From Prevotella sp. CAG:755 (lineage in GTDB: Bacteria; Bacteroidota; Bacteroidia; Bacteroidales; Bacteroidaceae), in contig HF989165.1 in NCBI GenBank assembly GCA_000431275.1, positions 1 through 21,594 of the forward strand: a stretch of DNA of 21,594 bases. The letters are read 5' to 3'. Each line of letters opens with the position of its first letter. Positions within the stretch are counted from its first letter, which is position 1. Below the pieces are notes generated by a model, which was given only the letters and a program-made list of their open reading frames with translations, did not search any database and was not told where the DNA came from. Below, one piece after another: positions 1 to 12,366 of the stretch. The position numbers and the translations under genes are program-made.

Positions 1-173
1 ATGCAGAGGGGCGAACCATCATCTTCGTTACGCACAATCCTGAAATTTCCCAATACAGCAGCCGTAACATCGTTTTGCGTGACGGACAGATTAAATCGGA
101 CACCCTCAACGCAGACATCAAGTCAGCCGCCGAGGCCTTGTCCGCTTTGCCCCTGCCAACCGAAGAAGATTAA
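1..173 (+). CDS. ABC transporter ATP-binding protein, 3' end only (MacB/LolD type)
   Basis: Only the last 57 codons are inside the window; the gene runs in from the left edge and ends with TAA at 171-173. The reading frame that starts at base 3 gives RTIIFVTHNPEIS, which contains the H-loop (switch histidine) of ABC ATPases, followed by the strand-turn-strand ending NIVLRDGQI that closes the nucleotide-binding domain in MacB/LolD-type proteins. A short hydrophilic tail ending PTEED follows. The Walker A, signature and Walker B motifs lie outside the window. The stop is 15 bases before the start of the permease gene, so the two are almost certainly one operon and the partner subunits of one exporter. 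The frame is clear; the subfamily assignment rests mainly on the neighbouring MacB-like permease. Confidence 0.85.
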   Translation, partial: AEGRTIIFVTHNPEISQYSSRNIVLRDGQIKSDTLNADIKSAAEALSALPLPTEED

Positions 174-188
174 ACCAAAAAGAAGAAT

Positions 189-1412
189 ATGAGTCTAACT
201 AACCTGTTCAAGATAGCTCTTCGTGCCATTGCCGCCAACAAGCTCCGTTCACTGCTGACCATGCTGGGCATCATCATCGGCGTGGCTTCGGTCATCACGA
301 TGCTGGCCATCGGTCAAGGCTCCAAGCGAAGCATACAAGCACAGATAGCCGAAATGGGCTCGAACATGATTATGATACGGCCCGGCCAAGACCGCGGGCC
401 CGGAGGTGCCCGGCAAGACGCCGACGAGATGCAGACCCTCAAACTCAAAGACTACGACAAACTGAAAACCGAAGCCAAATACATTGCTGCCATAAGTCCT
501 AGTGTAAACGCTTCCGGCCAGTTCATTAACGGAAATAACAACACGCCGTCGACCCTCTATGGCATTAGTCCCGAATACATGGACATCCGGCGGTTGCGTA
601 TTGCCGACGGCGAGATGTTCACCGACGAAGACGTCAAATCCGGCGCAAAGGTCTGCCTCATCGGTAAGACTGTGGCAGACGCTCTTTTCACAGGCGGCGA
701 AGACCCTGTCGGGCGCGTCATCCGTTTCGGCACCATCCCCCTTCGCATAACCGGTGTGCTTGAAGCCAAGGGTTATAACTCGGCAGGCATGGACCAGGAC
801 GACCTCGTGCTGGCACCCTATACTACGGTGATGAAGCGAGTCCTGGCTGTTGACTACCTGCAAGGCATCAACTGCTCTGCCATCACCGAAGACATGACCG
901 ACCTTGCCATTGAAGACATCTCAGCCCTGCTTCGCAACAGCCATAAGCTCCGCGAAACTGATGAGGACGACTTCACCATCCGCAGCCAGCAAGAGATGGC
1001 CGAAATGATGAATACAACCAGCGACCTCATGTCCACACTCCTACTCTGCGTGGCTTGTATCTCACTCGTTGTCGGCGGCATCGGCATCATGAACATCATG
1101 TACGTCAGCGTCACCGAGCGCACCCGTGAGATCGGCCTCCGTATGTCGGTCGGTGCGCGGGGGATCGACATCCTGAGCCAGTTCCTCATCGAAGCCGTCT
1201 TGCTCAGTTTCGCAGGTGGGCTCATCGGTATCCTCGTTGGCATCGGGGCCACAGTGGCGATCAAGCAACTAGCTCACTGGCCCGTCTATATACAGCCGTG
1301 GAGTGTTGTCCTGAGTTTTGCCGTCTGCACGGCTACGGGAGTATTCTTCGGCTGGTATCCCGCAAAGAAAGCCGCCCAGCTTGACCCTATCGAAGCCATA
1401 CGTTACGAATGA
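189..1412 (+). CDS. MacB-like ABC transporter permease (FtsX/MacB_PCD family)
   Basis: This 407-residue inner-membrane protein has the MacB permease layout. It starts with a cytoplasmic amphipathic segment, then a first membrane helix (about residues 20-41, containing LGIIIGVASVITMLAIG, a family hallmark). A long periplasmic MacB_PCD domain covers roughly 45-280. Three C-terminal helices of the FtsX domain follow; the first carries GGIGIMNIMYVSVTERTREIG, the coupling region of the family. The end PLDPIEAIRYE-type motif (here QLDPIEAIRYE) is also characteristic. MacB-type proteins are mechanotransmission exporters that work with a periplasmic adaptor and an outer-membrane channel to expel substrates from the periplasm; the substrate cannot be told from sequence. 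The ATPase is separate and lies just upstream, as is usual in Bacteroidetes. The stop overlaps the start of the kinase gene (ATGA). Confidence 0.9.
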   Translation: MSLTNLFKIALRAIAANKLRSLLTMLGIIIGVASVITMLAIGQGSKRSIQAQIAEMGSNMIMIRPGQDRGPGGARQDADEMQTLKLKDYDKLKTEAKYIAAISPSVNASGQFINGNNNTPSTLYGISPEYMDIRRLRIADGEMFTDEDVKSGAKVCLIGKTVADALFTGGEDPVGRVIRFGTIPLRITGVLEAKGYNSAGMDQDDLVLAPYTTVMKRVLAVDYLQGINCSAITEDMTDLAIEDISALLRNSHKLRETDEDDFTIRSQQEMAEMMNTTSDLMSTLLLCVACISLVVGGIGIMNIMYVSVTERTREIGLRMSVGARGIDILSQFLIEAVLLSFAGGLIGILVGIGATVAIKQLAHWPVYIQPWSVVLSFAVCTATGVFFGWYPAKKAAQLDPIEAIRYE

Positions 1413-2464
1413 CCTCCACCATGCACACCCACAGTCCCGGTCCCTCGCGTTATCTTGCCGAAGCCATCCATATTGTGGCTTGGCTTTACATCTTTGTCTC
1501 GCCCCTTTTTCATATGAGCTATCGCGAGGCCATCCATTGGGACCGTTACGCTGCTGGCTGTATATTGCCTGCTATGTTGTGCGTTCTCTTCTACGCCAAC
1601 TATTTCTGGCTTGTACCACACTATTATTGCCGGGGGCAAAGAGGACGTTTTGCCCTCATGAACGTTCTGCTCATCGCGCTGTTGCTTGGACTTCACAGCC
1701 TGACGTTCAACCAACTTCTACCCCCGCCGCCTCCACGCCGTCACGCCGGGCCACCCCATTGGTGGTTCCATGTCAATGGCGCGTTAATGTCGGCTTTCAC
1801 CGCAGGCGTTGCGCTGGCCCTGCGACTGAGCCGTGAGTGGGCTGCCAGCGAAGCCGCACGTCGCGAGGCGGAATTGGGACGCACCGCCGCCGAACTCGAA
1901 AACCTGCGCGGCCAAATCAGCCCGCATTTTTTGCTGAATACCCTGAACAATATCTACGCTCTTACCGCCTTTGACGCTGCCAAGGCCCAGCATGCCATCG
2001 AAGAGCTAAGTCGCATGCTGCGTTACCTGCTTTATGAGAACCGGGACGAAACCGTCAGCCTCGAACGCGAGATGAGTTTCCTGCGCAGCTACGTCGAACT
2101 GATGAGACTGCGCTTGCCGGCTCGCGTCGAGGTAAAAGCCGACTTCCGCGCACCTGGTTCAGATTGTATCAGCCGTGTAGTCCCCCTGCTCTTCATTCCG
2201 CTGGTCGAAAACGCATTCAAGCACGGAGTCCACCCCACAGAACCCAGTTTCATCCACATCTCGCTGCACAGCGACAGCGAGGCCGTCTATTTCAGTTGTT
2301 GCAACTCCAACTACCCCGCACCGCCCCGGGAGGATGGAGGCGGCGTAGGGATCGAACTTGTTAAGCGCCGCTTGGCTTTGGCCTATCCGGAACGCCACGA
2401 CTGGCACTATGGTCCTGACGCTTCGGGACGCATCTATTCTTGTACACTCACCATCCGACCATAA
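1409..2464 (+). CDS. LytS-type sensor histidine kinase (His_kinase PF06580-like)
   Basis: This 351-residue protein has about four predicted membrane helices in its first 140 residues (around 18-36, 48-70, 82-100 and 122-140), then a short coiled linker and a LytS/YehU-type kinase core. The phosphoacceptor is His173 in QISPHFLLNTLN. The N box is LVENAFKHG (Asn268) and the glycine-rich box is GGGVGIELVKRRL (about 309-323). The protein has no extracytoplasmic sensor domain of note, so signals are probably sensed within the membrane. The start codon overlaps the MacB stop (ATGA), indicating translational coupling. The response regulator follows after 10 bases. A kinase/LytTR pair at the end of a MacB-type exporter operon is common in Bacteroidetes and suggests it controls this exporter or envelope-stress genes; that role is inferred. 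Confidence 0.92.
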   Translation: MTSTMHTHSPGPSRYLAEAIHIVAWLYIFVSPLFHMSYREAIHWDRYAAGCILPAMLCVLFYANYFWLVPHYYCRGQRGRFALMNVLLIALLLGLHSLTFNQLLPPPPPRRHAGPPHWWFHVNGALMSAFTAGVALALRLSREWAASEAARREAELGRTAAELENLRGQISPHFLLNTLNNIYALTAFDAAKAQHAIEELSRMLRYLLYENRDETVSLEREMSFLRSYVELMRLRLPARVEVKADFRAPGSDCISRVVPLLFIPLVENAFKHGVHPTEPSFIHISLHSDSEAVYFSCCNSNYPAPPREDGGGVGIELVKRRLALAYPERHDWHYGPDASGRIYSCTLTIRP

Positions 2465-2474
2465 AAAGAAAACA

Positions 2475-3260
2475 ATGAAAACAACTCCCGCCCAAGCCTC
2501 TTTCTCTGAGGAAATCCAACCTCTCAGTTGCGTCGTCGTCGACGATGAACCATTGGCCCTCAGTCTGCTCACCAGTTACGTCGAGCGGACCCCTTTCCTC
2601 ACGCTCAGTGGCGCCTATTCCAGTGGGGTCGAGGCTTTGCCCGCCTTGTGTGGCGAGCCTGTTGACGTGCTCTTCCTCGACATACAAATGCCTCAACTCA
2701 CAGGCGTGGAGCTCTCACGCATGCTGCCAGCTACCACGCGCGTAGTATTCACTACCGCCTACGATCACTATGCCGTTGAAGGTTTCCGCGCCGGCGCTAT
2801 CGACTATCTGCTCAAACCCATCAGTTACACGGACTTTCTTGAAGCAGCCGGACGTGCGCTCGAATGGTTTAGGCGCACCCGTCCGAGCGCAGCCAATCTC
2901 ATCACATCGCAAAGCGACAGTCTTTTTGTACGCAGCGAGCACAAGCTGGTGCGCGTAGGGTTCAACGATATCCTTATTGTAGAAGGACTGAAAGATTATG
3001 TCAAACTTATCTTGCGTTCGCGTCCTCGCCCGCTGTTGACGCTTATGTCGATGAAGTCACTTGCCAGTTGGCTGCCCGCCTCACGTTTCATGCGCGTGCA
3101 CCGTTCTTATATTGTGAACCTTGACGCCGTCGAAGCGGCAGAGCGTGGGGGCGTTGTCGTGGCGGGGCGCACCGTACCCGTCTCCGATGCCTTTCGCCCC
3201 GCAGTGACCGCCTACATTGCCGCACACTCCCCACGAACAGAGGGAGCGACGGAACAGTGA
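2475..3260 (+). CDS. LytTR-family response regulator
   Basis: This is a 261-residue two-domain regulator. The receiver domain (about 17-135) has the acidic pair Asp23-Asp24 in VVVDDEP, the phosphoacceptor Asp69 in LFLDIQMP, a conserved Thr94 and the invariant Lys114 in LLKPIS. The DNA-binding LytTR domain (about 148-250) has LFVRSEHKLVRV, LIVEGLKDYVKL and FMRVHRSYIVNL, all typical of the family. I place the start at ATG 2475, 10 bases after the kinase stop. The open frame extends upstream to 2358, but that extension lies inside the kinase gene and adds residues not belonging to a receiver domain. It is expected to be phosphorylated by the LytS-like kinase just upstream. The gene ends the four-gene operon. 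Confidence 0.93.
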   Translation: MKTTPAQASFSEEIQPLSCVVVDDEPLALSLLTSYVERTPFLTLSGAYSSGVEALPALCGEPVDVLFLDIQMPQLTGVELSRMLPATTRVVFTTAYDHYAVEGFRAGAIDYLLKPISYTDFLEAAGRALEWFRRTRPSAANLITSQSDSLFVRSEHKLVRVGFNDILIVEGLKDYVKLILRSRPRPLLTLMSMKSLASWLPASRFMRVHRSYIVNLDAVEAAERGGVVVAGRTVPVSDAFRPAVTAYIAAHSPRTEGATEQ

Positions 3261-3276
3261 ACGGGCAGGATGCAGG

Positions 3277-3295
3277 GCAAAGGGTATCCTTTTGC
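3277..3295 (+). terminator. Small hairpin after the two-component operon (weak terminator candidate)
   Basis: A near-perfect inverted repeat (GCAAAGGG / TCCTTTTGC, one G-T pair, three-base loop) starts 16 bases after the response-regulator stop. There is no T-run behind it, so it is at best a weak terminator. The rest of the 336-base gap (3261-3596) contains another short inverted repeat (GTCGGC 3321-3326 and GCCGAC 3345-3350, with a T-run in the loop), the pyrG promoter, and no convincing gene. Confidence 0.3.
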
Positions 3296-3374
3296 GAGGA
3301 AACAGATTCTGCCAATCCGAGTCGGCGAGGTCTTTTTTCTAATTGCCGACTTGTAAATCCTAACCGGCGACTAA

Positions 3375-7074
<3,700 letters not shown>

Positions 7075-7103
7075 CGGGATAATCCCATACACCCACCGAA
7101 AGC

Positions 7104-7158
7104 CCAAGGGGCGCGGCCTGCTGCGAACACCGCCGGCCGCACCGCCTTGGTTTTTTTT
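7104..7158 (+). terminator. Rho-independent terminator after yidC
   Basis: An imperfect GC-rich stem pairs CCAAGG (7104-7109) with CCTTGG (7145-7150) and GCGGCC (7113-7118) with GGCCGC (7135-7140). It is followed immediately by eight T residues (7151-7158). This ends the pyrG-yidC transcript and separates it from the peptidase gene. Confidence 0.85.
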
Positions 7159-7188
7159 ATGAATGAATAATCAACCTCTCTAATTATT

Positions 7189-9366
7189 ATGTATATAGCA
7201 TTTATGCTCTCAGCCCTGATGGCGGCCTCACAGCCTGTCGGGAACACAGCCGACACCGAGACAACGACGCGCACAACCAGCCCGAAGGAGGTCAGCCTCA
7301 CTTCGGACCGCCTCACCCCCGAGCTCCTTTGGGAGATGGGCCGCGTGGGCGACTTCGTCACCTCGCCCGACGGCCGCCACGCCGTCTACTCCGTTTCATA
7401 TTACAGTGTCAAGGAGAACAAAGGCCACCACGTGCTCTACCTCATGGATTTGCGCGACAAGTCGACGACCCTCCTGACCACGACGGCCGAGAACGAAACG
7501 AGCGCCACCTTCATTAAGGGCGGTACGAAAATAGCCTTTCTCAGTGCACGCAGCGGGTCAAACCAGATTTGGGAGATGAACCTCGACGGCACAGAGCGTC
7601 GCCAGCTTTCACACGAAGAGGGCGACATTGCCGGCTACCGCTTCTCGCCCGACGGCCGTCGCGTCATTCTCATCAAGGACGTTCCTTTCGACGGCATTAT
7701 CCAACAGAACGATGCTGACCTGCCACAAGCCACCGGCATGGTCATCAACGACTTGATGTACAAACACTGGGACCATTACGTCACTTCCGTCCCACATCCC
7801 TTTGTGGCCATCGCCACCGACGATGCCATCACCGACGCCTTTGACCTGCTTGCCGGCGAACCCTTCGAAAGCCCCATGCTGCCCTTTGGAGGCATCGAAC
7901 AGCTGGCGTGGAGCCCCGACTCGCGTACAGTAGCCTACACCTGTCGCAAGAAGACCGGTCGTGACTACGCTATCAGCACGGACAGCGACATCTTCCTCTT
8001 CGACCTCGACAGCCGGAGCACACGCAACCTCTGCAAGCCCGAGGGGTACAAGGCGCCCGAGCTCGACCCGACCCGGTCGCTGGCCAGCCAGCAGCCCCGT
8101 CAGGGCGAAGCCGACCTCAATCTGGGCTATGACCAGAACCCAAGTTTCTCGCCAGACGGGAAGTACATCGCATGGTCCAGCATGGAGCGCGACGGATACG
8201 AGAGCGACCGCACCCGTCTCTGCGTCATGGAACTCGCCACCGGCCAGAAGCGCTACGTGACCGAGACGTTCGAGAGCGGCGTCAACCAGTTCCTGTGGGC
8301 CGAAAACAGCAAGCGCCTTTACTTTACCGGTGTTTGGCACGGCAAGACGAACATCTACCAGACAGACCTTGAAGGGCGGGTCAAAGCCCTCACCGACGAC
8401 GTGGCCGACTACACCCTCGCAGGGCTTACCGCCGACGGCCGCTCCCTCATTGCTACACGTCAAAGCATGAGCCGCCCTGCCGAAGTGTTCCGCCTCGATA
8501 TCGGCCGAAACGGCCTTACCGCCGAACAGCTCACATTTGAGAACAAGGCCATCTTCGACAAGCTCACCACAGGCGAAGTCAGGGAGCGCTGGGTCAAGAC
8601 TTCCGATGGCAAGCAGGAGCAGTGCTGGGTGATCTATCCCCCGCACTTCGACCCCGCCAAGAAATACCCCACACTCCTCTACTGCGAAGGCGGCCCGCAG
8701 TCGCCTGTCAGCCAGTTCTGGAGCGTGCGCTGGAACTTCCAGGTCATGGCCGCCCACGACTACATCATTATCGCCCCAAACCGCCGCGGCCTGCCGGGCT
8801 ACGGCATGGAATGGCTCGAACAGATCAGCGGCGACTACTCCGGCCAATGTATGAAAGACTACCTTGCCGCCATCGACGACATCTGTCGCGAGCCATATGT
8901 CGACAAGGAACGCCTCGGATGTGTCGGCGCCAGCTTCGGCGGTTACAGCGTATACTGGCTGGCCGGCAACCATGAGGGCCGTTTCAAGTGCTTCATCGCC
9001 CACGACGGCATATACAACACGCAGCAGCAGTACGTCGAGACCGAAGAACTGTGGTTCCCGAACTGGGACATGGGCCGTGCACCATGGATAAAAGACGAAA
9101 AGGGCAAGATGGCCAAAGTGTACGAGACCTCGCCCCACCTCTATGTCGACAAATGGGACGCCCCAATTCTTTGTATACACGGACAGAAAGACTTCCGCAT
9201 CGAATACACGCAGGCCGAGTCAGCCTTCACCGCAGCCCGCCTGCGCGGCATCGAGGCACAAATGCTCCTGCTGCCCGACGAGAACCACTGGGTGCTCAAA
9301 CCCCAGAACGGCATCCTCTGGCAGCGCACCTTCTTCCGCTGGCTCGACCGCTGGCTGAAACAGTAA
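7189..9366 (+). CDS. Secreted S9 family prolyl oligopeptidase-like peptidase (DPP5-like)
   Basis: This 725-residue protein starts with a short hydrophobic signal sequence (MYIAFMLSALMAASQPVG) and then has the two-domain S9 layout. An N-terminal beta-propeller with TolB/WD40-like repeats (motifs such as FVTSPDGRHAVYSV, YRFSPDGRRVI, PSFSPDGKYIAWSS) covers about residues 45-440. A C-terminal alpha/beta-hydrolase domain carries the triad Ser582 (GASFGG), Asp668 (IHGQKDFRI) and His700 (DENHWVL). The opening of the propeller (LWEMGRVGDF, VYSVSYYSVKENKG) resembles Porphyromonas DPP5-type dipeptidyl peptidases, so release of dipeptides from oligopeptides in the periplasm is likely. An alternative ATG at 7204 would shorten the signal by five residues; neither start shows the usual basic N-region. 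An MFS transporter gene follows after 19 bases and is probably in the same operon. Confidence 0.92.
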   Translation: MYIAFMLSALMAASQPVGNTADTETTTRTTSPKEVSLTSDRLTPELLWEMGRVGDFVTSPDGRHAVYSVSYYSVKENKGHHVLYLMDLRDKSTTLLTTTAENETSATFIKGGTKIAFLSARSGSNQIWEMNLDGTERRQLSHEEGDIAGYRFSPDGRRVILIKDVPFDGIIQQNDADLPQATGMVINDLMYKHWDHYVTSVPHPFVAIATDDAITDAFDLLAGEPFESPMLPFGGIEQLAWSPDSRTVAYTCRKKTGRDYAISTDSDIFLFDLDSRSTRNLCKPEGYKAPELDPTRSLASQQPRQGEADLNLGYDQNPSFSPDGKYIAWSSMERDGYESDRTRLCVMELATGQKRYVTETFESGVNQFLWAENSKRLYFTGVWHGKTNIYQTDLEGRVKALTDDVADYTLAGLTADGRSLIATRQSMSRPAEVFRLDIGRNGLTAEQLTFENKAIFDKLTTGEVRERWVKTSDGKQEQCWVIYPPHFDPAKKYPTLLYCEGGPQSPVSQFWSVRWNFQVMAAHDYIIIAPNRRGLPGYGMEWLEQISGDYSGQCMKDYLAAIDDICREPYVDKERLGCVGASFGGYSVYWLAGNHEGRFKCFIAHDGIYNTQQQYVETEELWFPNWDMGRAPWIKDEKGKMAKVYETSPHLYVDKWDAPILCIHGQKDFRIEYTQAESAFTAARLRGIEAQMLLLPDENHWVLKPQNGILWQRTFFRWLDRWLKQ

Positions 9367-9385
9367 CGCAAACATCTATCCCGTC

Positions 9386-10750
9386 ATGACTCAAAATACA
9401 AGGCAAAAACTCAACGACAAGGCATGGGCCCGCTGGTCGGCCCTCTTCATAGTAGCCTTCACAATGATGGCGGCCTACTATGTGAACGACATCATGGCCC
9501 CCCTCAAAAGCATGCTCGAAAGTGAGCTCCACTGGACCAGCGGAGAGTTCGGCTTCTTCACCGGGGCATACAGTTTTCTGAACGTGTTCCTCCTCATGCT
9601 TATCTGGGGCGGACTGATTTTGGACAAATTCGGCATCCGGTTCACCTGCATGCTCTCCGCCGTACTGATGGTGGGAGGCACGTTCTGCGAATACCTGGCC
9701 ATCACGCGGTTCGGTGGCAGCGGAGAGCTGGTCTTCGGCTACAAGCTCGACGTGTTCATGGCCTCCGCCGGCTATTCCGTGTTCGGCGTGGGAGCCGAAG
9801 TGGCGGGCATCACCGTGACGAAAATCATCGCCAAGTGGTTCCACGGCAAGGAGATGGCCTTGGCCATGGGGGTGCAGGTGGCTTTGGCACGCATCGGCTC
9901 CCAGGCTGCCTACGCAGTGGCCATCCCTGTGGCCAAGAGCTACGCCCTGGACACGCCCCTGCTCATCGGCGCCGTCCTGCTGCTGGGCGGCGGGTTGGCC
10001 TTCCTCGGCTTCACGTTCATGGATCGCAAACTCGACCGTCAGGTCACAATCGACACCTCGGCAGACGACGAGCGGTTCTCATTCCGGGACGTGGTCGCCG
10101 TGGTCAGCAATCCGGGCTTTTGGCTCATCGCCCTTCTGTGCGTGCTCTTCTATTCCTGCGTATTCCCGTTCCAGAAGTTCGCCACCGAACTGATGGTCAC
10201 CAAATACGGCGTCATGGAAGACCTGGCCGGCACCTTCGCCGGGCTGCCCGCCTTGGGTGCCCTATTCCTCACCCCCGTGTTCGGCGGCATGATCGACCGC
10301 CGCGGGAAAGCCGCCTCCATCATGATGCTGGGCTCGGCCATGCTCATTTTTGTGCACTGCGTCTATGCCCTGCCTTCGGTGCATGCCCCATGGGTGGCCA
10401 TCATCCTGATGATCATCCTCGGCGTCGCCTTCTCGCTCGTGCCTTCGGCCATGTGGCCGTCGGTGGCCAAGATCTTCCCCGTCAAGCAGCTGGGCACGGC
10501 CTACGCCTTGATCTTCTTCATCCAGAACATCGGCCTGTGGGGCATACCCGCCCTCATCGGCAGCGTTTTGGAGCGCTATTGCGTGGTGGGGCATGAGGTG
10601 GTGGACGGCAACACCGTCAACCTCTACGACTACACCCTGCCCATGTGCATTTTCGCCGGCATAGCGGTCTGCTCCATGCTGGTGGCTTTCCTGCTGAAAG
10701 CCGCCGACAGGAAATACGGCTATGGGCTCGAAAAGCCCAATTTGAAGTAA
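9386..10750 (+). CDS. MFS transporter
   Basis: This 454-residue protein has about 12 hydrophobic membrane segments split by a central cytoplasmic loop (around residues 212-230, KLDRQVTIDTSADDERFSFRD). That is the two-times-six arrangement of the major facilitator superfamily. The loop between helices 2 and 3 reads GGLILDKFGIRF, a form of the MFS motif A (G-x3-D-x2-G-x-R), and the equivalent loop in the second half reads GGMIDRRGKAA. The protein is in the inner membrane. The substrate is not evident. Because the gene follows a secreted dipeptidyl-peptidase-like gene by 19 bases with no terminator between them, uptake of small peptides or amino acids is a reasonable guess, but only a guess. A GC-rich hairpin lies 33 bases past the stop. 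Confidence 0.9.
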   Translation: MTQNTRQKLNDKAWARWSALFIVAFTMMAAYYVNDIMAPLKSMLESELHWTSGEFGFFTGAYSFLNVFLLMLIWGGLILDKFGIRFTCMLSAVLMVGGTFCEYLAITRFGGSGELVFGYKLDVFMASAGYSVFGVGAEVAGITVTKIIAKWFHGKEMALAMGVQVALARIGSQAAYAVAIPVAKSYALDTPLLIGAVLLLGGGLAFLGFTFMDRKLDRQVTIDTSADDERFSFRDVVAVVSNPGFWLIALLCVLFYSCVFPFQKFATELMVTKYGVMEDLAGTFAGLPALGALFLTPVFGGMIDRRGKAASIMMLGSAMLIFVHCVYALPSVHAPWVAIILMIILGVAFSLVPSAMWPSVAKIFPVKQLGTAYALIFFIQNIGLWGIPALIGSVLERYCVVGHEVVDGNTVNLYDYTLPMCIFAGIAVCSMLVAFLLKAADRKYGYGLEKPNLK

Positions 10751-10783
10751 AAGCCGCCCTCTTAGGTTCAGGCTCCCTCTCCT

Positions 10784-10828
10784 GCGCCGCCTTTCAGCCG
10801 TCGTATGCCGCCGGCCGAAAGGCGGCGC
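10784..10828 (+). terminator. Perfect 12-bp hairpin after the MFS gene
   Basis: GCGCCGCCTTTC (10784-10795) is perfectly complementary to GAAAGGCGGCGC (10817-10828) with a 21-base loop that can pair further (GCC/GGC). No T-run follows, so it may act as an RNA-stabilising or Rho-assisted end. The rest of 10751-10953 has no gene; it holds a second GC-rich inverted repeat around 10906-10932 (GCCTCCCC and GGGGAGGC). Confidence 0.5.
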
Positions 10829-10953
10829 TCCGTTTCCGCACAGGGGAGATCCAGCCGCAGGCCGGGCCTGCTGCGCATACACCACGACTGCCCCTCATGC
10901 TTCTTGCCTCCCCCCCGTATGGGAGGGGAGGCAGTGCAGCCGCCAGCGAAGGG

Positions 10954-11268
10954 GCATTCCTGCATCATGTGGCCAGCCGTTTTGCGGGAGGCGAATTGTG
11001 GTTTGACGTGTGCGGCACAATGATGAGCCGGCATGGCGTGAAGCCCGATTCGCTCCGCAAACATGAGGCACAAATCCGCCACGGCATAACGGACGGCCAC
11101 GCCGTGGAACAATGGGAGCCATCTTTGAGGCTCATCGAACAGGCCAACTACATGAAGTTCTTCCGCACGCGCTGGGGCTTCTTCTTCGGGCAGATATTGG
11201 GAAGAATGACGTGGCTATGCCGCAAGTTCAGTTCAATGCTCGGATATACGATCACATCTGGCAGATAA
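10954..11268 (+). pseudogene. 5'-truncated LCM-type SAM-dependent methyltransferase remnant
   Basis: The frame ending with TAA at 11266-11268 encodes about 104 residues that I recognise as the C-terminal part of a class I SAM-dependent methyltransferase of the leucine carboxyl methyltransferase/polyketide O-methyltransferase group. The recognisable parts are AFLHHVASRFAGGELWFDV, then MSRHGVKPDSLRKHEAQI, YMKFFRTRWGFFFGQILG and CRKFSSMLGY. The SAM-binding N-terminal half is missing. The in-frame sequence upstream of about 10954 is low-complexity GC-rich DNA with hairpins and does not look like the family. No start codon or ribosome site fits the fragment. It is most likely the leftover of a deletion at the left edge of the accessory cluster. 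Family recognition is from memory of related sequences, so it needs a profile search. Confidence 0.55.
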
Positions 11269-11299
11269 CCCGGGCAGTGGACGGAACGGATTTCGTCCG

Positions 11300-11319
11300 C
11301 ATGGCCCGTGCGGGCCATG
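11300..11319. repeat. 20-bp perfect palindrome between convergent genes
   Basis: CATGGCCCG and CGGGCCATG flank a two-base centre (TG). A second small inverted repeat (GGACG 11279-11283 and CGTCC 11294-11298) sits just before it. They lie between the methyltransferase remnant (plus strand) and the 3' end of the AraC gene (minus strand), where a two-way terminator would be expected. There is no T-run on either side. The remaining bases of 11269-11421 hold nothing I can name. Confidence 0.45.
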
Positions 11320-11421
11320 TATGACGCCCACACCGCCGGCCACGACAAACCGCACCGACGCCTGAACGCCCCCTCCTCCTCCCCCGGGCGGGACGACAGC
11401 ACAAACGGAGCGCCTATGCCT

Positions 11422-12310
11422 TCAATTCATCACCCTGTACTCATTGGGCGTGCAGCCCACCGTCTTCTTGAACATCCGGCTCAGGTGATGCGGATATTGA
11501 AACCCCACTTCATAGGCTATCTCACTCACGGTCTTGCCCGTGCTGGCCAGCAAGTCCTTGACACGGTTGATGATGGCGAGGTGGATGTGCTCGATTGCCG
11601 ACTTCCCGGTCTCTTTCTTGATGAGGTCGCCGAAATAGTTTGCCGAAAAGTGGAGCTGTCCGGCACACCAGCCGACGGTGGGCAGGCCGAGCTACCCCGG
11701 CTTGTCGGAGTCGAAATAGCCGGCCAGCAGCTCCTCGAAACGGGCGAGCACGTCGTGGCTGATGGCCTCGCGCGTGGCAAACTGGCGGTCGTAGAAACGG
11801 AGGCAATGGTTCAGCAGGACCTCGATGTGCGACGTGATGATGCGCCGGCTGTGCCTGTCGATGCTGTGGCGCAGCTCTTCCTGTATCTCTGCGAAGCAGG
11901 CTAAGACGGTCTGGCGTTCGCGCTCGGACATGTGCAGCGCTTCGTTCACCTCGTAGGAGAAGAAGGTGTATTCCCTCATCCTGCGGGCAAGGGCCTGGCC
12001 GCGCAGCAGGTCGGGATGGAAAAGCAGGGCATAGCCTTGGGGGCCAAGGGTCTGTCCGCCGTCGTCTATGCCGGCCACCTGCCCCGGGGCCACGAACACC
12101 AGCGTACCCTCCTGATAGTCATACCGGCTGCGCCCGTAGGCCAGGTTCCCCCCGTGTATCTTGTCTTTCAGGTAGATGCCGTAGAAGCCATAAAGCTTCT
12201 TTTTATGCCTCAGGCCCCCGGACCCGGCGGAAGTCAAAGACTGCCACCAACGGGTTGAGCGTTTCAATGCCCAGAAACTCGTTATATTCGTGGATGCTGC
12301 CTGTGTTCAT
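11422..12310 (-). pseudogene. AraC-family transcriptional regulator, disrupted by a frameshift and an in-frame TAG
   Basis: Read on the minus strand, the gene starts at ATG 12310-12308 (MNTGSIHEYNEFLGIETLNPLVAV). It shifts frame in a five-base G run (plus-strand C run 12215-12219; four would restore LRHKKKLYGFYGIYLKD). It then continues through the ligand-binding jelly roll (YDYQEGTLVFVAPGQ, TFFSYEVNEALHMSERER) to DSDKPG, where codon 11694-11692 is TAG. After it, the same frame gives LGLPTVGWCAGQLHFSANYFGDLIKKETGK and a classic AraC helix-turn-helix ending GFQYPHHLSRMFKKTVGCTPNEYRVMN and TGA. The total is about 296 residues, full length for this Bacteroides family. Without readthrough and frame correction the DNA-binding domain is not made. 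It faces away from the flavodoxin operon and is the likely regulator of the two blocks preceded by the 43-bp repeat. Confidence 0.85.
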
Positions 12311-12366
12311 GATGTCGCCCATGTGTCGCTTCCTCCGTGGTTGTTTTGTTTTATCGTTTGAGCGGA

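Noticed and set aside
7609..9180. A 523-codon open frame antisense to the S9 peptidase gene
   Set aside because: It is the mirror of a GC-rich coding gene with full S9 motifs on the plus strand; its product is low-complexity Val/Gly/Ala-rich with no family features.
10645..10953. The open frame upstream of the methyltransferase remnant as its N-terminal part
   Set aside because: It first overlaps the 3' end of the MFS gene in another frame and then reads GC-rich hairpin DNA with no SAM-binding motif.
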